DNA from: UBA1479 sp002706405
GTDB taxonomy: Bacteria > Pseudomonadota > Alphaproteobacteria > Rhodospirillales > Casp-alpha2
Assembly: GCA_963972255.1 (NCBI GenBank)
Contig: CAXATO010000018.1
Span: forward strand, 1 to 64,000
DNA length: 64,000 bases
Reading direction: 5' to 3'
The notes beneath the pieces are model-generated. The model was not told the origin of the DNA. It made no database searches and worked only from the letters and a program-made list of their open reading frames with translations. The first letter of the stretch is position 1; each line of letters begins with the position of its first letter. Shown here one piece after another: positions 8,501 to 18,220 of the stretch. A program made the position numbers and the translations under genes.

Positions 8501-10330
8501 TCAGGCCAAGCCCAGGCGGCTGAGTGTCTGGGTCGTCGGTTCGCCGTCGGGGGTCCAGCCGCGCAGTTCGTAATATTCCGGCAGCATCTTGTCCAATTCG
8601 GCGACGTGGCCTTTGCCCGCCCCCCCTTTGGCCGGCTCGGTCAGCACGCGCTTGGGCAGGGTGTCGTCCTTGGCGGTGAAGCCGGCGGCGTTGTTGAACA
8701 GGCGCTCCAGGTTGTAGATGCGCTCGCCCAGTTCCAAAAGGCGCTCGACGGTCCAATCCCCCTCGCAGGCGGCATCGATCTGGTCGGCGTAATCGGGGGC
8801 ACCCCATGCAGCCTTGGTGAAGGTGCAGAGGCCCGAGGAATCGATGGCGGCGATGTAATCCTGGCTGTCCTTGACGATCTTGGCCTTGCCGTCCGGCGTC
8901 ACGCGCTGGAAATCGTCCTGGAACGGGGCCGCCTTCAAATGGCAGGCGCCCCGGTTCGAGGTCGCATAACCGAGCGCCATGCCCTGCATGGCGCGGGGGT
9001 CGTAGCCGGGGAATTCCTGGCCCTTCACGACCATGGCGAATTCGGGATGGCCGTATTTTTCACACAGCCGCAGGGCGCCCAGGCCAAGGTCCTTGCCGAA
9101 GCCTTGGGCCGTGCCCGTGACCTCGGCCGCCCAGCAGAGCGCTTCCGCGTTGCCGAAGGAAAAGTCGTGGCCTTCGGTCTGTTCCGTGGTGATCGCCCCT
9201 TCCATGAACAGTTCCATGGCGGCGGCGACCGTGGCACCAAAGGAAATGGGGTCCATGCCGTGTTCGTTGCACAGGGCGGAGGCATAGGTCGCGGCCTCCA
9301 CGTCCTGCACGCCGCACATGGGGCCGACGGCATAGGCGGATTCATATTCCAGGCCGCCGGTCACGCCGGAATAGCGCGCCTTGCCCTTGATGGAGAAGTG
9401 GTCCGGGTCGATCTTGGCCATGCGTCCGCAGCCAATGGAACAGGCGAAGCAGGCCTTGTTGCCCTGATAGGGGGCCTCGCCGTCGGATTTCCGCACCGTG
9501 TGCTGTTTCTTCACATTGACGTCGGCGATGTGTTCGAACTGAACCTCGCGGCAGTTCAGGGTCGGAAGCGACCCATGGGCCTGGGTCACGTCCATCATGG
9601 CCATGGTGCCGAGCCCGGAATAGCGGGCGCGGGCCGGGCTGGGGTCGAGGATCTTGCGCTTTTCCCGGGTCACGTCGAGGAACCGCTTGGGATCGTTCAC
9701 GGCGACGCCCGTGGTGCCGCGCACGGCGACGGCCTTAAGCAGCTTCGAGCCCATGACGGCGCCGACGCCGGAGCGCCCCGCCGCGCGGTCGCGGTCGTTC
9801 ATGATGCAGGCATAGCGCGACAGGCCTTCGCCCGCCCCGCCGATGGAGGCGATGCGGATCAGGGGGTCCTGATGGCGTTTCTTGATGGCGTCTTCCGTGT
9901 CCCACACGGTTTCGCCCCAGATGAATCCCTCGGCGTCGAGGAGTTCGGCCTGACCGTCGACGATCATCAGGTAGACCGGCTTGGCCGACTTGCCTTCGAT
10001 GATGACCATGTCCCAGCCGGCCTGCTTCAATTCGCCGCCGAACTGCCCGCCCGAGTTGGAGCAGGCCACGGTGCCGGTCAAGGGGCCCTTGGTGACGACG
10101 GAATAGCGCCCGCCGGTGGAGGCACAGGTGCCGGTCAGGGGGCCAGTGACGAAGATCAGTTTGTTGTCGGGGCTCAGGGGATCGATTTTAGGGTCGATTT
10201 CCTCAGACAGGTATTTGGTGCCCAAGCCGCGCTGGCCCAGGTACAGCTTGACCCAGTCCATGTTCAGCGGTTCCGGGGTGCAGGTGCCCTTGGTCAGGTT
10301 CACCCGAAGCAATTTGCCATGCCAAGCCAC
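8501..10330 (-). CDS. Aldehyde:ferredoxin oxidoreductase family tungsten/molybdenum enzyme
   Basis: A 609-residue AOR-family protein of usual length. The N-terminal domain begins GKLLRVNLTKGT and carries GPLTGT twice, a pterin-binding feature of the family. The [4Fe-4S] ligands are visible as CFACSIGC (C294, C297, C301) plus a distal cysteine at residue 502 in SSGLC. Family members oxidise aldehydes to acids, or reduce acids, with ferredoxin or another low-potential carrier. The start is GTG at 10330, with GGAG a few bases before it. A MoaD-like gene follows. No ferredoxin or FeS subunit gene adjoins, so the electron partner is unknown. Confidence 0.92.
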   Translation of the reverse strand: MAWHGKLLRVNLTKGTCTPEPLNMDWVKLYLGQRGLGTKYLSEEIDPKIDPLSPDNKLIFVTGPLTGTCASTGGRYSVVTKGPLTGTVACSNSGGQFGGELKQAGWDMVIIEGKSAKPVYLMIVDGQAELLDAEGFIWGETVWDTEDAIKKRHQDPLIRIASIGGAGEGLSRYACIMNDRDRAAGRSGVGAVMGSKLLKAVAVRGTTGVAVNDPKRFLDVTREKRKILDPSPARARYSGLGTMAMMDVTQAHGSLPTLNCREVQFEHIADVNVKKQHTVRKSDGEAPYQGNKACFACSIGCGRMAKIDPDHFSIKGKARYSGVTGGLEYESAYAVGPMCGVQDVEAATYASALCNEHGMDPISFGATVAAAMELFMEGAITTEQTEGHDFSFGNAEALCWAAEVTGTAQGFGKDLGLGALRLCEKYGHPEFAMVVKGQEFPGYDPRAMQGMALGYATSNRGACHLKAAPFQDDFQRVTPDGKAKIVKDSQDYIAAIDSSGLCTFTKAAWGAPDYADQIDAACEGDWTVERLLELGERIYNLERLFNNAAGFTAKDDTLPKRVLTEPAKGGAGKGHVAELDKMLPEYYELRGWTPDGEPTTQTLSRLGLA

Positions 10331-10728
10331 GGTCGGTCTCCGTCATCGATATCAGATGTGATTATCATAGGTGTAGGCAATCAGCGCCGCCGTTTCCAGT
10401 GGCAAACGCACGGCGGCAAGGAGATGTGCGCGCCGAAGGCTGAAATTGGATCACCTTCGCGCCCATGGACCAATAGATCGATAGTTGTATATAGCGAAAG
10501 TCTGATTGTTGATCTTCGATATTCGTTGTCACATGTTGCAGTGTTCTTTGCGTTTGATGGCACGTGCGCGTCCCGGTCTCTGGTGGTCGGCTGGTGGCAA
10601 TATTTCCCTTCTAATCCGCATGCGGTCATTGATGCGCAGACAACGGACCATCAAGGCGAACGACTTTCGGTCGGCCTGCAATCCGCAGGAACACCGCGTC
10701 AAGCAACCAGGGCATCTGCCGCGAAATT
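10331..10728. other. Intergenic region between AOR and hybrid kinase genes
   Basis: This 398-base gap lies between divergent genes and is richer in A and T than its surroundings. It must hold the promoters of both. I found no open frame with family-like sequence, no convincing FNR or CRP palindrome and no terminator. Short AT-rich palindromic patches around 10345-10375 and 10480-10520 are too weak to name. Confidence 0.5.
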
Positions 10729-13386
10729 ATGAATCCCCAAACGACCAAATTCCTGACCTGGGCCGCCAATCTGGTTGCTGCCGGCATGATCGCGGCGCTG
10801 GTTGCGTTCGGGTTCACGGCCATCGACAAGTTCCGCGTCGTCAATGAAAGCTGGCGCGCTTTCAACGAAAAGGCCACGGTTACCAGTCAGCTGTTGTTTA
10901 AGCTGCAGGCCGAAATCGGATACGGCGGCTTTATCCACAACTTCAAGAACTTCGTGCTGCGCCGGGACAGCAATTCCAATTTTCGAGCCGCCGATGACAT
11001 CGCCCGGATCCGGGAGACGTTCGCCGTTTTGAGGACGACCCTGGTCGGCCCCGAAGAAGCGGAGGCGTTGAATAAGATCGAAGCCGTCTTCGGAGAATAT
11101 TTCCAAAAGTTCAAGATCGCGGAAATGCTGGTTGCGGACGATCGCTCGCCGACCAATATCGACGCCTTCGTTAAGGTCGATGACCGCCCGGCGATCAAGG
11201 CGTTTGGCGACCTGGCCAAGATCGCGCGGGTGCGCAGCAGCGCGATCGCCGCGGAAACGGGCGCCCAGTTGAAGCAGGCCATCGATTTTCTGTCTTTCGG
11301 CGGGGTGCTCATCGCCTTCATCATCGCCGTTACCATCATGATCAACCTGTTCTTGCGCCGGACCGTTTCGGACAACGCGAAGATTCAGGCCGCCGATCGG
11401 GCGAAGTCCGATTTCCTTGCCAATATGAGTCATGAAATCCGCACGCCTTTGAACGCCATTGTCGGACTGTCCGGTCTGGCGCTGCGGACGGAGCTGACGG
11501 ACCAGCAGCGCGATTACCTGGATAAGGTTCAGACGTCGTCCCATGCCTTGCTCGGGATCATCAACGACATCCTTGATTTCTCCAAGATCGAGGCCGGCAA
11601 GCTGAACATGGAGGAAATCGACTTCACCCTTGATCAGGTGTTCGAAGATCTGGCCGACATGATGGCCTCCCGGGTCGCCGACAAACCGATCGAATTGGCC
11701 TTCCGGATCGATCCGGACACGCCTTTGGACCTATGCGGCGATCCGCTGCGGCTCGGCCAGGTCCTGATCAACTTGACCACGAACGCGATCAAATTCACCG
11801 ATCAGGGCGAAATCCTGGTCGAGGCCATGTTTCGAGGGCTGGAAGACGATCGGGTGCGGTTGCGCTTCGAGGTGTCCGATACCGGCATCGGCATGACCGA
11901 GGAGCAGACCGCTCGTTTGTTCCAGTCCTTCAGTCAAGCCGACGCGTCGACGACCCGGCAGTTCGGCGGTACCGGTTTGGGGTTGGCGATCAGCAAGAAC
12001 CTGGTCGAACTGATGGGCGGTGAAATCGGGGTGCACAGCACGCCGGGGCGGGGTAGCACGTTCTGGTTCACGGTGACGGTCCGGCGTGCCGTGGCACCGG
12101 CGCCCCGGCGCCAGCCGTCTCCCGATCTTCGCGGGCTCAGGATTTTGGTCGTCGATGATAACCAGACGGCGAGAACGATCCTGACCGAATCCCTGACGGC
12201 CATGTCGTTCGATGCGACGGCCGTTCATTCGGGCGAAGCCGCCCTGGCGGAACTGAGCCGGTCCGTCACCGACAATGATCCGGAGCCTTATCGCTTGGTC
12301 CTCATGGATTGGTCGATGCCGGGCCTGGACGGGGTCGAAACGATCCGTGAGATCAAGAAGATCAAGGGGCTTGAATCTCTTCCCGCCGTCATCGTCGTGA
12401 CTGCCTTTGGACGTGACAAGGTCCGTGAGACATCTCAAGAGGTCGGTGCCGCCGCCTTTGTCGTCAAGCCGGTCAATCAATCGACCTTGTTCGATACGAT
12501 CATGAATATCTTCGGCAAGGACGCGACGCCGGTCCGAGATAAATCGCCGGACGGTCGTCACGCCGCAATGAGAACGGCGCTGTCGGGCAAGCGTGTTCTG
12601 CTGGCCGAAGACAACGAGATCAATCAGCTCGTCGCGACGGAAATTCTTCAAGCCGAAGGCATCGAGGTGGACGTGGCCGAGAACGGCAAGGACGCGGTTC
12701 GGATGGTCAAGGGGCGGGCCTATGACGCGGTCCTGATGGATCTACAGATGCCGGAGATGGACGGCTTCGAAGCCACCCAACTGATCCGCGAGGACCGGCG
12801 CTTTCAGACCCTTCCGATCATCGCCATGACCGCCCATGCGATGGTCGAGGAGCGGGAAAATTGCTTGGCTTCGGGAATGAACGATCACGTTGCGAAGCCG
12901 ATTGATCCCGATATCCTGTTCGCGGCGTTGGCCCGCTGGATCAGGTCTTCGGAAAAGGCGGTCCCGCCGGTGCCGGCCGAGGCACGCCGCGCAAGCGACG
13001 GGAAGGCAGACGCCAAGCAGAAGGTGACCTTGCCGGATCAGATTACCGGGTTCGACATGGAAGAGGCGCGCACGGCCCTCGGCAACAACGAAGCCTTGCT
13101 GGCGCGTTTGTTCGCGGATTTCCTGGCAAAGTACATGGTCTACGGGGACAGGATCGCCGATGCCCTGAAGGCGGGAGATCGAGAGACCGCGGAACGCACC
13201 GCCCATTCTCTGAAAGGGGTCAGTGGGACGCTTTGCGCGACGCGGGTCTACGCCGCCGCCACGGCTGTTGACGCGGCCTTGCGTGAGGAGTCGGACGGCG
13301 ATGCGGTTGACGGTCTGTTGGATGAGCTGTGCGCGGCGCTGGATGAAGTCCGGCAATCATTGTCCGCGGCGGTCGGGGACCGCTAA
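10729..13386 (+). CDS. Hybrid sensor histidine kinase (two receiver domains and HPt)
   Basis: An 885-residue membrane-bound phosphorelay protein. TM1 is about residues 9-30, a helical periplasmic sensor follows, and TM2 is about 184-207. The HisKA domain carries the phosphorylated His at H235 (SHEIRTPLNAIVG); the ATPase domain has GTGLGLAISKNLVELMGG. Receiver 1 has its Asp at D527 (LMDWSMPG) and receiver 2 at D671 (LMDLQMPEMDG). The C-terminal HPt has H826 (AHSLKGVSGTL). The full His-Asp-His relay is therefore in one chain. No cognate response regulator adjoins. No clear ribosome site precedes the ATG at 10729, but the N-terminal TM supports this start. Confidence 0.95.
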   Translation: MNPQTTKFLTWAANLVAAGMIAALVAFGFTAIDKFRVVNESWRAFNEKATVTSQLLFKLQAEIGYGGFIHNFKNFVLRRDSNSNFRAADDIARIRETFAVLRTTLVGPEEAEALNKIEAVFGEYFQKFKIAEMLVADDRSPTNIDAFVKVDDRPAIKAFGDLAKIARVRSSAIAAETGAQLKQAIDFLSFGGVLIAFIIAVTIMINLFLRRTVSDNAKIQAADRAKSDFLANMSHEIRTPLNAIVGLSGLALRTELTDQQRDYLDKVQTSSHALLGIINDILDFSKIEAGKLNMEEIDFTLDQVFEDLADMMASRVADKPIELAFRIDPDTPLDLCGDPLRLGQVLINLTTNAIKFTDQGEILVEAMFRGLEDDRVRLRFEVSDTGIGMTEEQTARLFQSFSQADASTTRQFGGTGLGLAISKNLVELMGGEIGVHSTPGRGSTFWFTVTVRRAVAPAPRRQPSPDLRGLRILVVDDNQTARTILTESLTAMSFDATAVHSGEAALAELSRSVTDNDPEPYRLVLMDWSMPGLDGVETIREIKKIKGLESLPAVIVVTAFGRDKVRETSQEVGAAAFVVKPVNQSTLFDTIMNIFGKDATPVRDKSPDGRHAAMRTALSGKRVLLAEDNEINQLVATEILQAEGIEVDVAENGKDAVRMVKGRAYDAVLMDLQMPEMDGFEATQLIREDRRFQTLPIIAMTAHAMVEERENCLASGMNDHVAKPIDPDILFAALARWIRSSEKAVPPVPAEARRASDGKADAKQKVTLPDQITGFDMEEARTALGNNEALLARLFADFLAKYMVYGDRIADALKAGDRETAERTAHSLKGVSGTLCATRVYAAATAVDAALREESDGDAVDGLLDELCAALDEVRQSLSAAVGDR

Positions 13387-13550
13387 CCGATAACGGCGCC
13401 GATCAATCGCGAATTTTCGAATGTGTTTGACGGCATATTCTCGCATCGATATACCGCCCAACTAATTGAAAAATATACCATATTAAAAATAGACGTTTTC
13501 TTTTAGTTGGATGGAAGGGTGCTATTTATGGTTGTTGTAGATCGGATGAA

Positions 13551-14084
13551 TTGATGTTTGTTCATCCGATTTTTCCGCAAGAAGAGTGGCATCAGTGGAT
13601 TGCCAAATCGAAAGTGAGGCCCCCTGTGACGGACGAGTTGAACCAGCCGAGCTTCGCGCTGCCCCAGACCTTTTATATCCATTATGATGAAATCGATGCG
13701 CAGCACGAAGGGTTGGTCGAGATCATAAACGCCTGCCTGGCGAAGCTTGTGGATGGCGTTCTCGAAGATTTCGAGGAACCGTTCGAGGAATTCATAACGC
13801 AACTGGCCACCCATTTCCGGCACGAGGAAAGCCTCATGCGCGATTTGGAGTTCAGTGGTTTGGAATGACACGCGGACCATCACAAGGACTGCCTGGAACG
13901 GGTGCACAAACTGATCGCGGACATGCGCGCGCAAGGCTATGCAGGGCTGCGCGAATTGCGCCTGTGCTTTCACGACATCATTTACGACATCGCCCACGCG
14001 GACCTGAAGTTCGGCGAATTCCTCGACGGGCTGGGATTGGCCCATCGTAAGGAGCAAGCCCGGAAGCGGACCGCTCGGTTATAG
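13551..14084 (+). pseudogene. Bacteriohemerythrin interrupted by an in-frame TGA
   Basis: One frame encodes a hemerythrin fold but contains TGA at 13866-13868. The first part has IHYDEIDAQHEGL and ATHFRHEESLM; the frame continues past the stop with HADHHKDCLERV, the H-x3-H ligand pair, and then IIYDIAHADLKFGEFL. The stop falls one codon before that pair, so translation ending there loses part of the diiron site. In the last motif the expected HI-x3-D reads DI-x3-D, so another ligand may also be altered. Possible starts are ATG 13551 or GTG 13626, the latter with a GTGAGG site. Intact hemerythrins bind O2 in chemotaxis or storage. A sequencing error or recoding cannot be excluded. The end overlaps the convergent malic enzyme gene by 6 bases. 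Confidence 0.8.
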
Positions 14085-16358
14085 CAGCCGGCGGCGGATT
14101 TGGGCGTCGACCACGGCCAAGGCCGCCATGTTGACGATGCCACGCGACGTTACGGCACTGGTCATTACATGGGCGGGCATATCCGTGCCGATCAAAATCG
14201 GGCCGATGGGTAATCCATTGTCCAGCGACTTCAAAAGGTTGAAGGCGCTGTTGGCGGCCTCCCGGTCGGGAAACACCAAAAGATTAGCCATGCCTTTGAG
14301 CCGCGAATTGGGGAACACGCGGTTGCGCACGTCTTCGTCAATGGCGGCATCGGCCTGCATTTCACCCTCGACCTCCAGGTCCGGCGCCTGTTCACGGACC
14401 ATTCGGAGGGCATCCCGCATCTTCTGGGCACAGGGCGTGTCGTCGGCGCCGAAGTTTGAATGGGACAACAGGGCCACCTTCGGTGTTTCACCGAAGCTTT
14501 GAACGAATTCCGCCGACAGCAGCGTCATCTCCGCCACCTCCTCGGCCGAAGGGTCGTGGGTCACCTGGGTATCGACCAGGAAGAACGTGCCCTTGGGCAG
14601 CAGCAGGACGCTCAATGCCGAGACGTCGCACACGTTCGGTGCCTTGCCGATCACATCCATCATATAGCGCAAATGGTAGTCGTAGCGCCCGATGACGCCG
14701 CACAGCATGGCGTCGGCCTCGCCCCGCTTCATCATGATCGCCGCGATCACCGTGTTGTTGGTGCGCACGATCTGGCGGGCAGCGCCCGGTGACACGCCCT
14801 TGCGTTCCATCAGCGCATGGTAGCTGCGCCAATAGTCCTCGTAGCGGGGATCGTTTTCCGGATTGCAGATTTCGAAATCCTTTTCCGGCTGTATGCGCAA
14901 GCCCAGGCGCTCGATGCGCATTTCGATCACGTCGGGCCGGCCGACCAGGATCGGCTTGGCGATGCCCTCGTCGACCAGGACCTGGGCCGCCCGCAGGACG
15001 CGATGGCTTTCGCCTTCGGCCAGGACCAGGCGCTTGGGGTCCTGCTTGGCGCGTTCGAAGATCGGCTTCATCAACATGCCGGAGCGGAACACGAACTGTT
15101 CCAGTTTGTCCCGATAGGCCTCGAAATCGGCGATCGGGTGCTTGGCGACGCCCGAATCCATGGCCGCTTTGGCGACCGCTGTCGCGACTTCAACGATCAG
15201 GCGCATGTCGAAAGGCTTGGGCAGCAGGTATTCAGGGCCGAACCTGAGATCCTCGCCCGAATAGGTGCGGGCCACGGTTTCCGAGCTTTCCGCCATGGTC
15301 AGGTCGGCGATGGCCTTGACCGCCGCCAGCTTCATTTCCTCGTTGATGGTCGTGGCCCCGCAATCAAGCGCGCCGCGGAAGATGAAGGGGAAGCAGAGCA
15401 CGTTGTTGACCTGGTTGGGATAGTCTGACCGGCCCGTGCAGATGAGGGCCTGCGGGTTCGCGGCGCGCGCATCCTCGGGCAGAATTTCCGGGTCCGGATT
15501 GGCCAGGGCCAGAATGAACGGCCGTTCGGCCATGGTCTCGACCATTTCCTTCTTCAGGATGCCGGGGGCCGACAAGCCCAGGAACACATCGGCGCCGCGC
15601 ACGGCGTCCGCCAGGGTGCGGGCGTTGGTCTTGGCCGCGTATTCGGCCTTCTGGTCGGTCATGTCCTCGGTGCGGCCTTCGAACACCACGCCGACATGGT
15701 CGACCAGGGTGATGTTTTCGCGCTTCACGCCCAAGGAAACCAACAGGTTCAGGCAGGCGATGCCGGCGGCCCCGCCGCCCGTGGACACCACTTTGACGTC
15801 CGATATGTTCTTGCCGACCACGCGCAGCCCGTTGGTCAGCGCGGCGCAGACGACGATCGCCGTTCCGTGCTGGTCGTCGTGGAACACGGGGATGCTCATG
15901 CGTTCCTTGAGCTTCTTTTCCAGGATGAAGCAGTCGGGCGACTTGATGTCTTCCAGGTTGATGGCGCCGAAGGTCGGCTCCATGGCGGCGATGATATCGA
16001 CCAGCTTGTCGGGATCGGTCTCGTTCAGTTCGATGTCGAACACGTTGATCCCGGCGAATTTCTTGAACAGGACGGCCTTGCCCTCCATCACCGGCTTGGA
16101 TGCCAGACCGCCGATGTTGCCCAGGCCCAGAACGGCGGTGCCGTTGGAGATCACGGCGACCAGATTCTGGCGGCCGGTCAGGTTGGCGACCTGTTCGGGG
16201 TCTTCCTTGATGGCCATGCAGGCAAAGGCGACGCCCGGCGAATAGGCCAGAGCCAGATCGCTCTGCGTCGCCAAGGGTTTTGTGGGGGTGATTTCCAGTT
16301 TTCCGGGGACGGGCTCCGCGTGAAAACGAAGGGCCCGTTCCTTCAGGGTGTCATCCAT
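14079..16358 (-). CDS. maeB: NADP-dependent malic enzyme with phosphotransacetylase-like domain
   Basis: A 759-residue MaeB-type enzyme. Residues about 10-160 are the malic N-terminal domain (LALAYSPGVAFACMAI) and include FHDDQHGTAIV with metal and substrate residues; about 165-400 is the NAD(P)-binding domain (VVSTGGGAAGIACLNLL). From about 430 to the end is a phosphotransacetylase-like domain (DAMLCGVIGRYDYHLRYM; SHSNFGADD), usually regulatory and responsive to acetyl-CoA in this family. It converts malate to pyruvate and CO2 with NADP+ reduction in the cytosol. The gene is monocistronic, converging with the broken hemerythrin and divergent from the glycerophosphodiesterase gene. Confidence 0.96.
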   Translation of the reverse strand: MDDTLKERALRFHAEPVPGKLEITPTKPLATQSDLALAYSPGVAFACMAIKEDPEQVANLTGRQNLVAVISNGTAVLGLGNIGGLASKPVMEGKAVLFKKFAGINVFDIELNETDPDKLVDIIAAMEPTFGAINLEDIKSPDCFILEKKLKERMSIPVFHDDQHGTAIVVCAALTNGLRVVGKNISDVKVVSTGGGAAGIACLNLLVSLGVKRENITLVDHVGVVFEGRTEDMTDQKAEYAAKTNARTLADAVRGADVFLGLSAPGILKKEMVETMAERPFILALANPDPEILPEDARAANPQALICTGRSDYPNQVNNVLCFPFIFRGALDCGATTINEEMKLAAVKAIADLTMAESSETVARTYSGEDLRFGPEYLLPKPFDMRLIVEVATAVAKAAMDSGVAKHPIADFEAYRDKLEQFVFRSGMLMKPIFERAKQDPKRLVLAEGESHRVLRAAQVLVDEGIAKPILVGRPDVIEMRIERLGLRIQPEKDFEICNPENDPRYEDYWRSYHALMERKGVSPGAARQIVRTNNTVIAAIMMKRGEADAMLCGVIGRYDYHLRYMMDVIGKAPNVCDVSALSVLLLPKGTFFLVDTQVTHDPSAEEVAEMTLLSAEFVQSFGETPKVALLSHSNFGADDTPCAQKMRDALRMVREQAPDLEVEGEMQADAAIDEDVRNRVFPNSRLKGMANLLVFPDREAANSAFNLLKSLDNGLPIGPILIGTDMPAHVMTSAVTSRGIVNMAALAVVDAQIRRRLL

Positions 16359-16464
16359 CCCAAACCTCTTTTCTTATTCATTGCGTGTTGATTGCGAGAA
16401 AGGTCTTGTAAGACTGCTCGCTGATCGGCAGAAAGACAACGAATTTCATGTTAGGGGCCCTCCC

Positions 16465-17220
16465 TTGAACGCCGACCACCGCCTTGAGCCCAATGCCGTG
16501 CTGCCAAAGGTCATCGGTCACCGTGGTGCTGCCGGCCACGCGCCGGAAAACACCCTGTCCGGCCTGCGCAAGGCCCATGAACTGGGCACGACCTGGGTTG
16601 AATTCGACGTCATGCTGACGGCCGAAGGCACGCCCGTCCTGATCCACGACGAAACCCTGGGACGCACGACCGACGGCAAGGGGCGCCTGACCGATCACCG
16701 CTGGGAAGACCTGCGCGGCCTCGACGCCGGCGCCTGGTTCAGCTCGGCGTTTCGGGGGGAACGCGTGCCGTCCCTGCATCAGGCCCTGGCCGTGCTTGGC
16801 CATCTGGGGCTCGGCGCCAATGTGGAAATAAAGCCGTCCAGCGATCAGGACGCGACCACGGGTGTCATCGTCGCCAAGACCCTGCAGGAAAGCTGGCCGG
16901 CGAATCTGCCGGCCCCCCTGTTGTCGAGCTTTTCCGAAAAGGCCCTGGCCGCCGCCGCCGATCAGGCGCCGGAATTTCCCCGCGCCCTTCTGGTCGGCAA
17001 GGTTCCGAGCGATTGGCAGGCACGGTGCGATTCGCTGGGGGCCACGGGGCTGCACGCCGGCGCCCGGCAACTGACCGAGAAACAAGCGCGGCGTGTCATT
17101 GACGCGGGCTATACGCTGCGCGTCTATACGGTCAACGATCAAGCCCTGGCGGACCGTCTTTTCGCCTGGGGTGCGGAAAGCGTGTTCAGCGACTTTCCGG
17201 ACAGGATAACGCCGCCATGA
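16465..17220 (+). CDS. ugpQ: Glycerophosphodiester phosphodiesterase
   Basis: About 251 residues with the GDPD barrel signature: GHRGAAGHAPENT, EFDVMLTAEGTPVLIHDETLGRTT and NVEIKPSSD, which give the acid/base histidines and metal acidic residues. It hydrolyses glycerophosphodiesters to glycerol-3-phosphate and an alcohol, here without a signal peptide. The open frame reaches back to 16348, inside the divergent malic enzyme start, so a later start is needed. TTG 16465 with an AGGGG site is my choice; GTG 16498 is possible. It is followed after 34 bases by a transporter gene. Confidence 0.88.
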   Translation: MNADHRLEPNAVLPKVIGHRGAAGHAPENTLSGLRKAHELGTTWVEFDVMLTAEGTPVLIHDETLGRTTDGKGRLTDHRWEDLRGLDAGAWFSSAFRGERVPSLHQALAVLGHLGLGANVEIKPSSDQDATTGVIVAKTLQESWPANLPAPLLSSFSEKALAAAADQAPEFPRALLVGKVPSDWQARCDSLGATGLHAGARQLTEKQARRVIDAGYTLRVYTVNDQALADRLFAWGAESVFSDFPDRITPP

Positions 17221-17254
17221 CGGCCGGCGGCCGGGTGTCGAAGGGAGTCTGCTG

Positions 17255-18220
17255 ATGGCGATCATGTCGGTTGTGCAGGGGTCCTCGGCGCCAGGCCGCG
17301 CCATCGCGCTGGCGGTCGCCGGCGGTGCGCTTCTGACCATTTCCGACGCGGGCCTCAAGTATCTGGCGGGCGATCTGCCGCCGGGCCAGATCATGTTCAT
17401 CCGCGGCGTCATCGCCGGTATTGCCTTGGTCATGGCGACTTTGGGAACGCGCGGGGCGGCAGCCCTCAAACCCCAGAAATGGGGATTGCATGCGGCGCGG
17501 GGCCTGATGGCGGCCGTGGCGACCTTCACCTATCTGGTCGGCATCGGCAGCCTGCCGCTGGCCACGGCGACCTCGATCCTGTTCGCCAGCCCGATCCTGC
17601 TGACCGCCCTGGCGCCCGTGTTCATCGGCGAAAGCGTCGGCTGGCGGCGCTGGTTGGCGGTTATCGTCGGATTCATCGGCGTGCTGATCATCGTGCGCCC
17701 GGCGGGCGACGCCTTCCAATGGGCGGCGGTGATGATCCTGCTGGCGGCCTTCGGCGAATCGGTCCGCGACCTGATCACCCGGGGAGCCTCGGGCCGCGAG
17801 ACGACGCATTCCATGCTGTTCTCGATGATGGTGGTGGTCGGCCTGGCGGGTCTGTTCGTGCCGCCCTACGACTGGCCGCCGCTGTCGGGCGAACACTGGC
17901 TGATGATCATCATGGCCAGCCTGATCTGGACCTCGGCCCATTTTCTGTTGATCGAGGCGTTTCAGTTCGGCGAGGCGGCTTTGCTCGCCCCCTTCCGCTA
18001 TTGCAATCTGTTCTTCGCGGCGATTCTGGGGTTCCTTATCTGGGGCGACCTGCCCGATTGGTTGACCTGGGCGGGCAGTGCGGTGATCATCTCCTCGGGG
18101 CTGTACATTCTGCACCGCGAGGTCCTGCGCAAGGCGCCGGTCATGGCCGCAGATCCGGTCCATGACACGCCCACGGACGACGGTCCGGTACAAGCCGGGG
18201 ATGGGGAGCCGCCGCGTTGA
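17255..18220 (+). CDS. EamA/DMT-family transporter (copy 1)
   Basis: A 321-residue inner-membrane protein with about ten helices in two EamA repeats. It opens VVQGSSAPGRAIALAVAGGALLTISDAGLKYLAGDLPPGQIMFIRG and has the typical loop GESVGWRRWLAVIVGFIGVLIIVRP. DMT proteins export or import small metabolites; the substrate cannot be read. Close similarity to the gene at 19542 (GSSAPGRAI, GWRRWLAV, GFIGV) marks the two as paralogues. GGGAG lies before the ATG. The stop overlaps the TTG start of the next gene (TTGA), so translation is probably coupled. Confidence 0.9.
   Translation: MAIMSVVQGSSAPGRAIALAVAGGALLTISDAGLKYLAGDLPPGQIMFIRGVIAGIALVMATLGTRGAAALKPQKWGLHAARGLMAAVATFTYLVGIGSLPLATATSILFASPILLTALAPVFIGESVGWRRWLAVIVGFIGVLIIVRPAGDAFQWAAVMILLAAFGESVRDLITRGASGRETTHSMLFSMMVVVGLAGLFVPPYDWPPLSGEHWLMIIMASLIWTSAHFLLIEAFQFGEAALLAPFRYCNLFFAAILGFLIWGDLPDWLTWAGSAVIISSGLYILHREVLRKAPVMAADPVHDTPTDDGPVQAGDGEPPR

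Noticed and set aside
10381..10629. An 82-codon minus-strand frame between the AOR and kinase genes
   Set aside because: No ribosome site, no family-like sequence and poor codon pattern.
8348..10732. A 794-codon open frame on the + strand
   Set aside because: Antisense to the AOR gene, whose iron-sulfur cysteines and pterin segments are intact.
13866..13868. Selenocysteine reading of the hemerythrin TGA
   Set aside because: No convincing hairpin in the 40 bases after it, no sel genes in the window, and hemerythrins are not known to use selenocysteine at this place.
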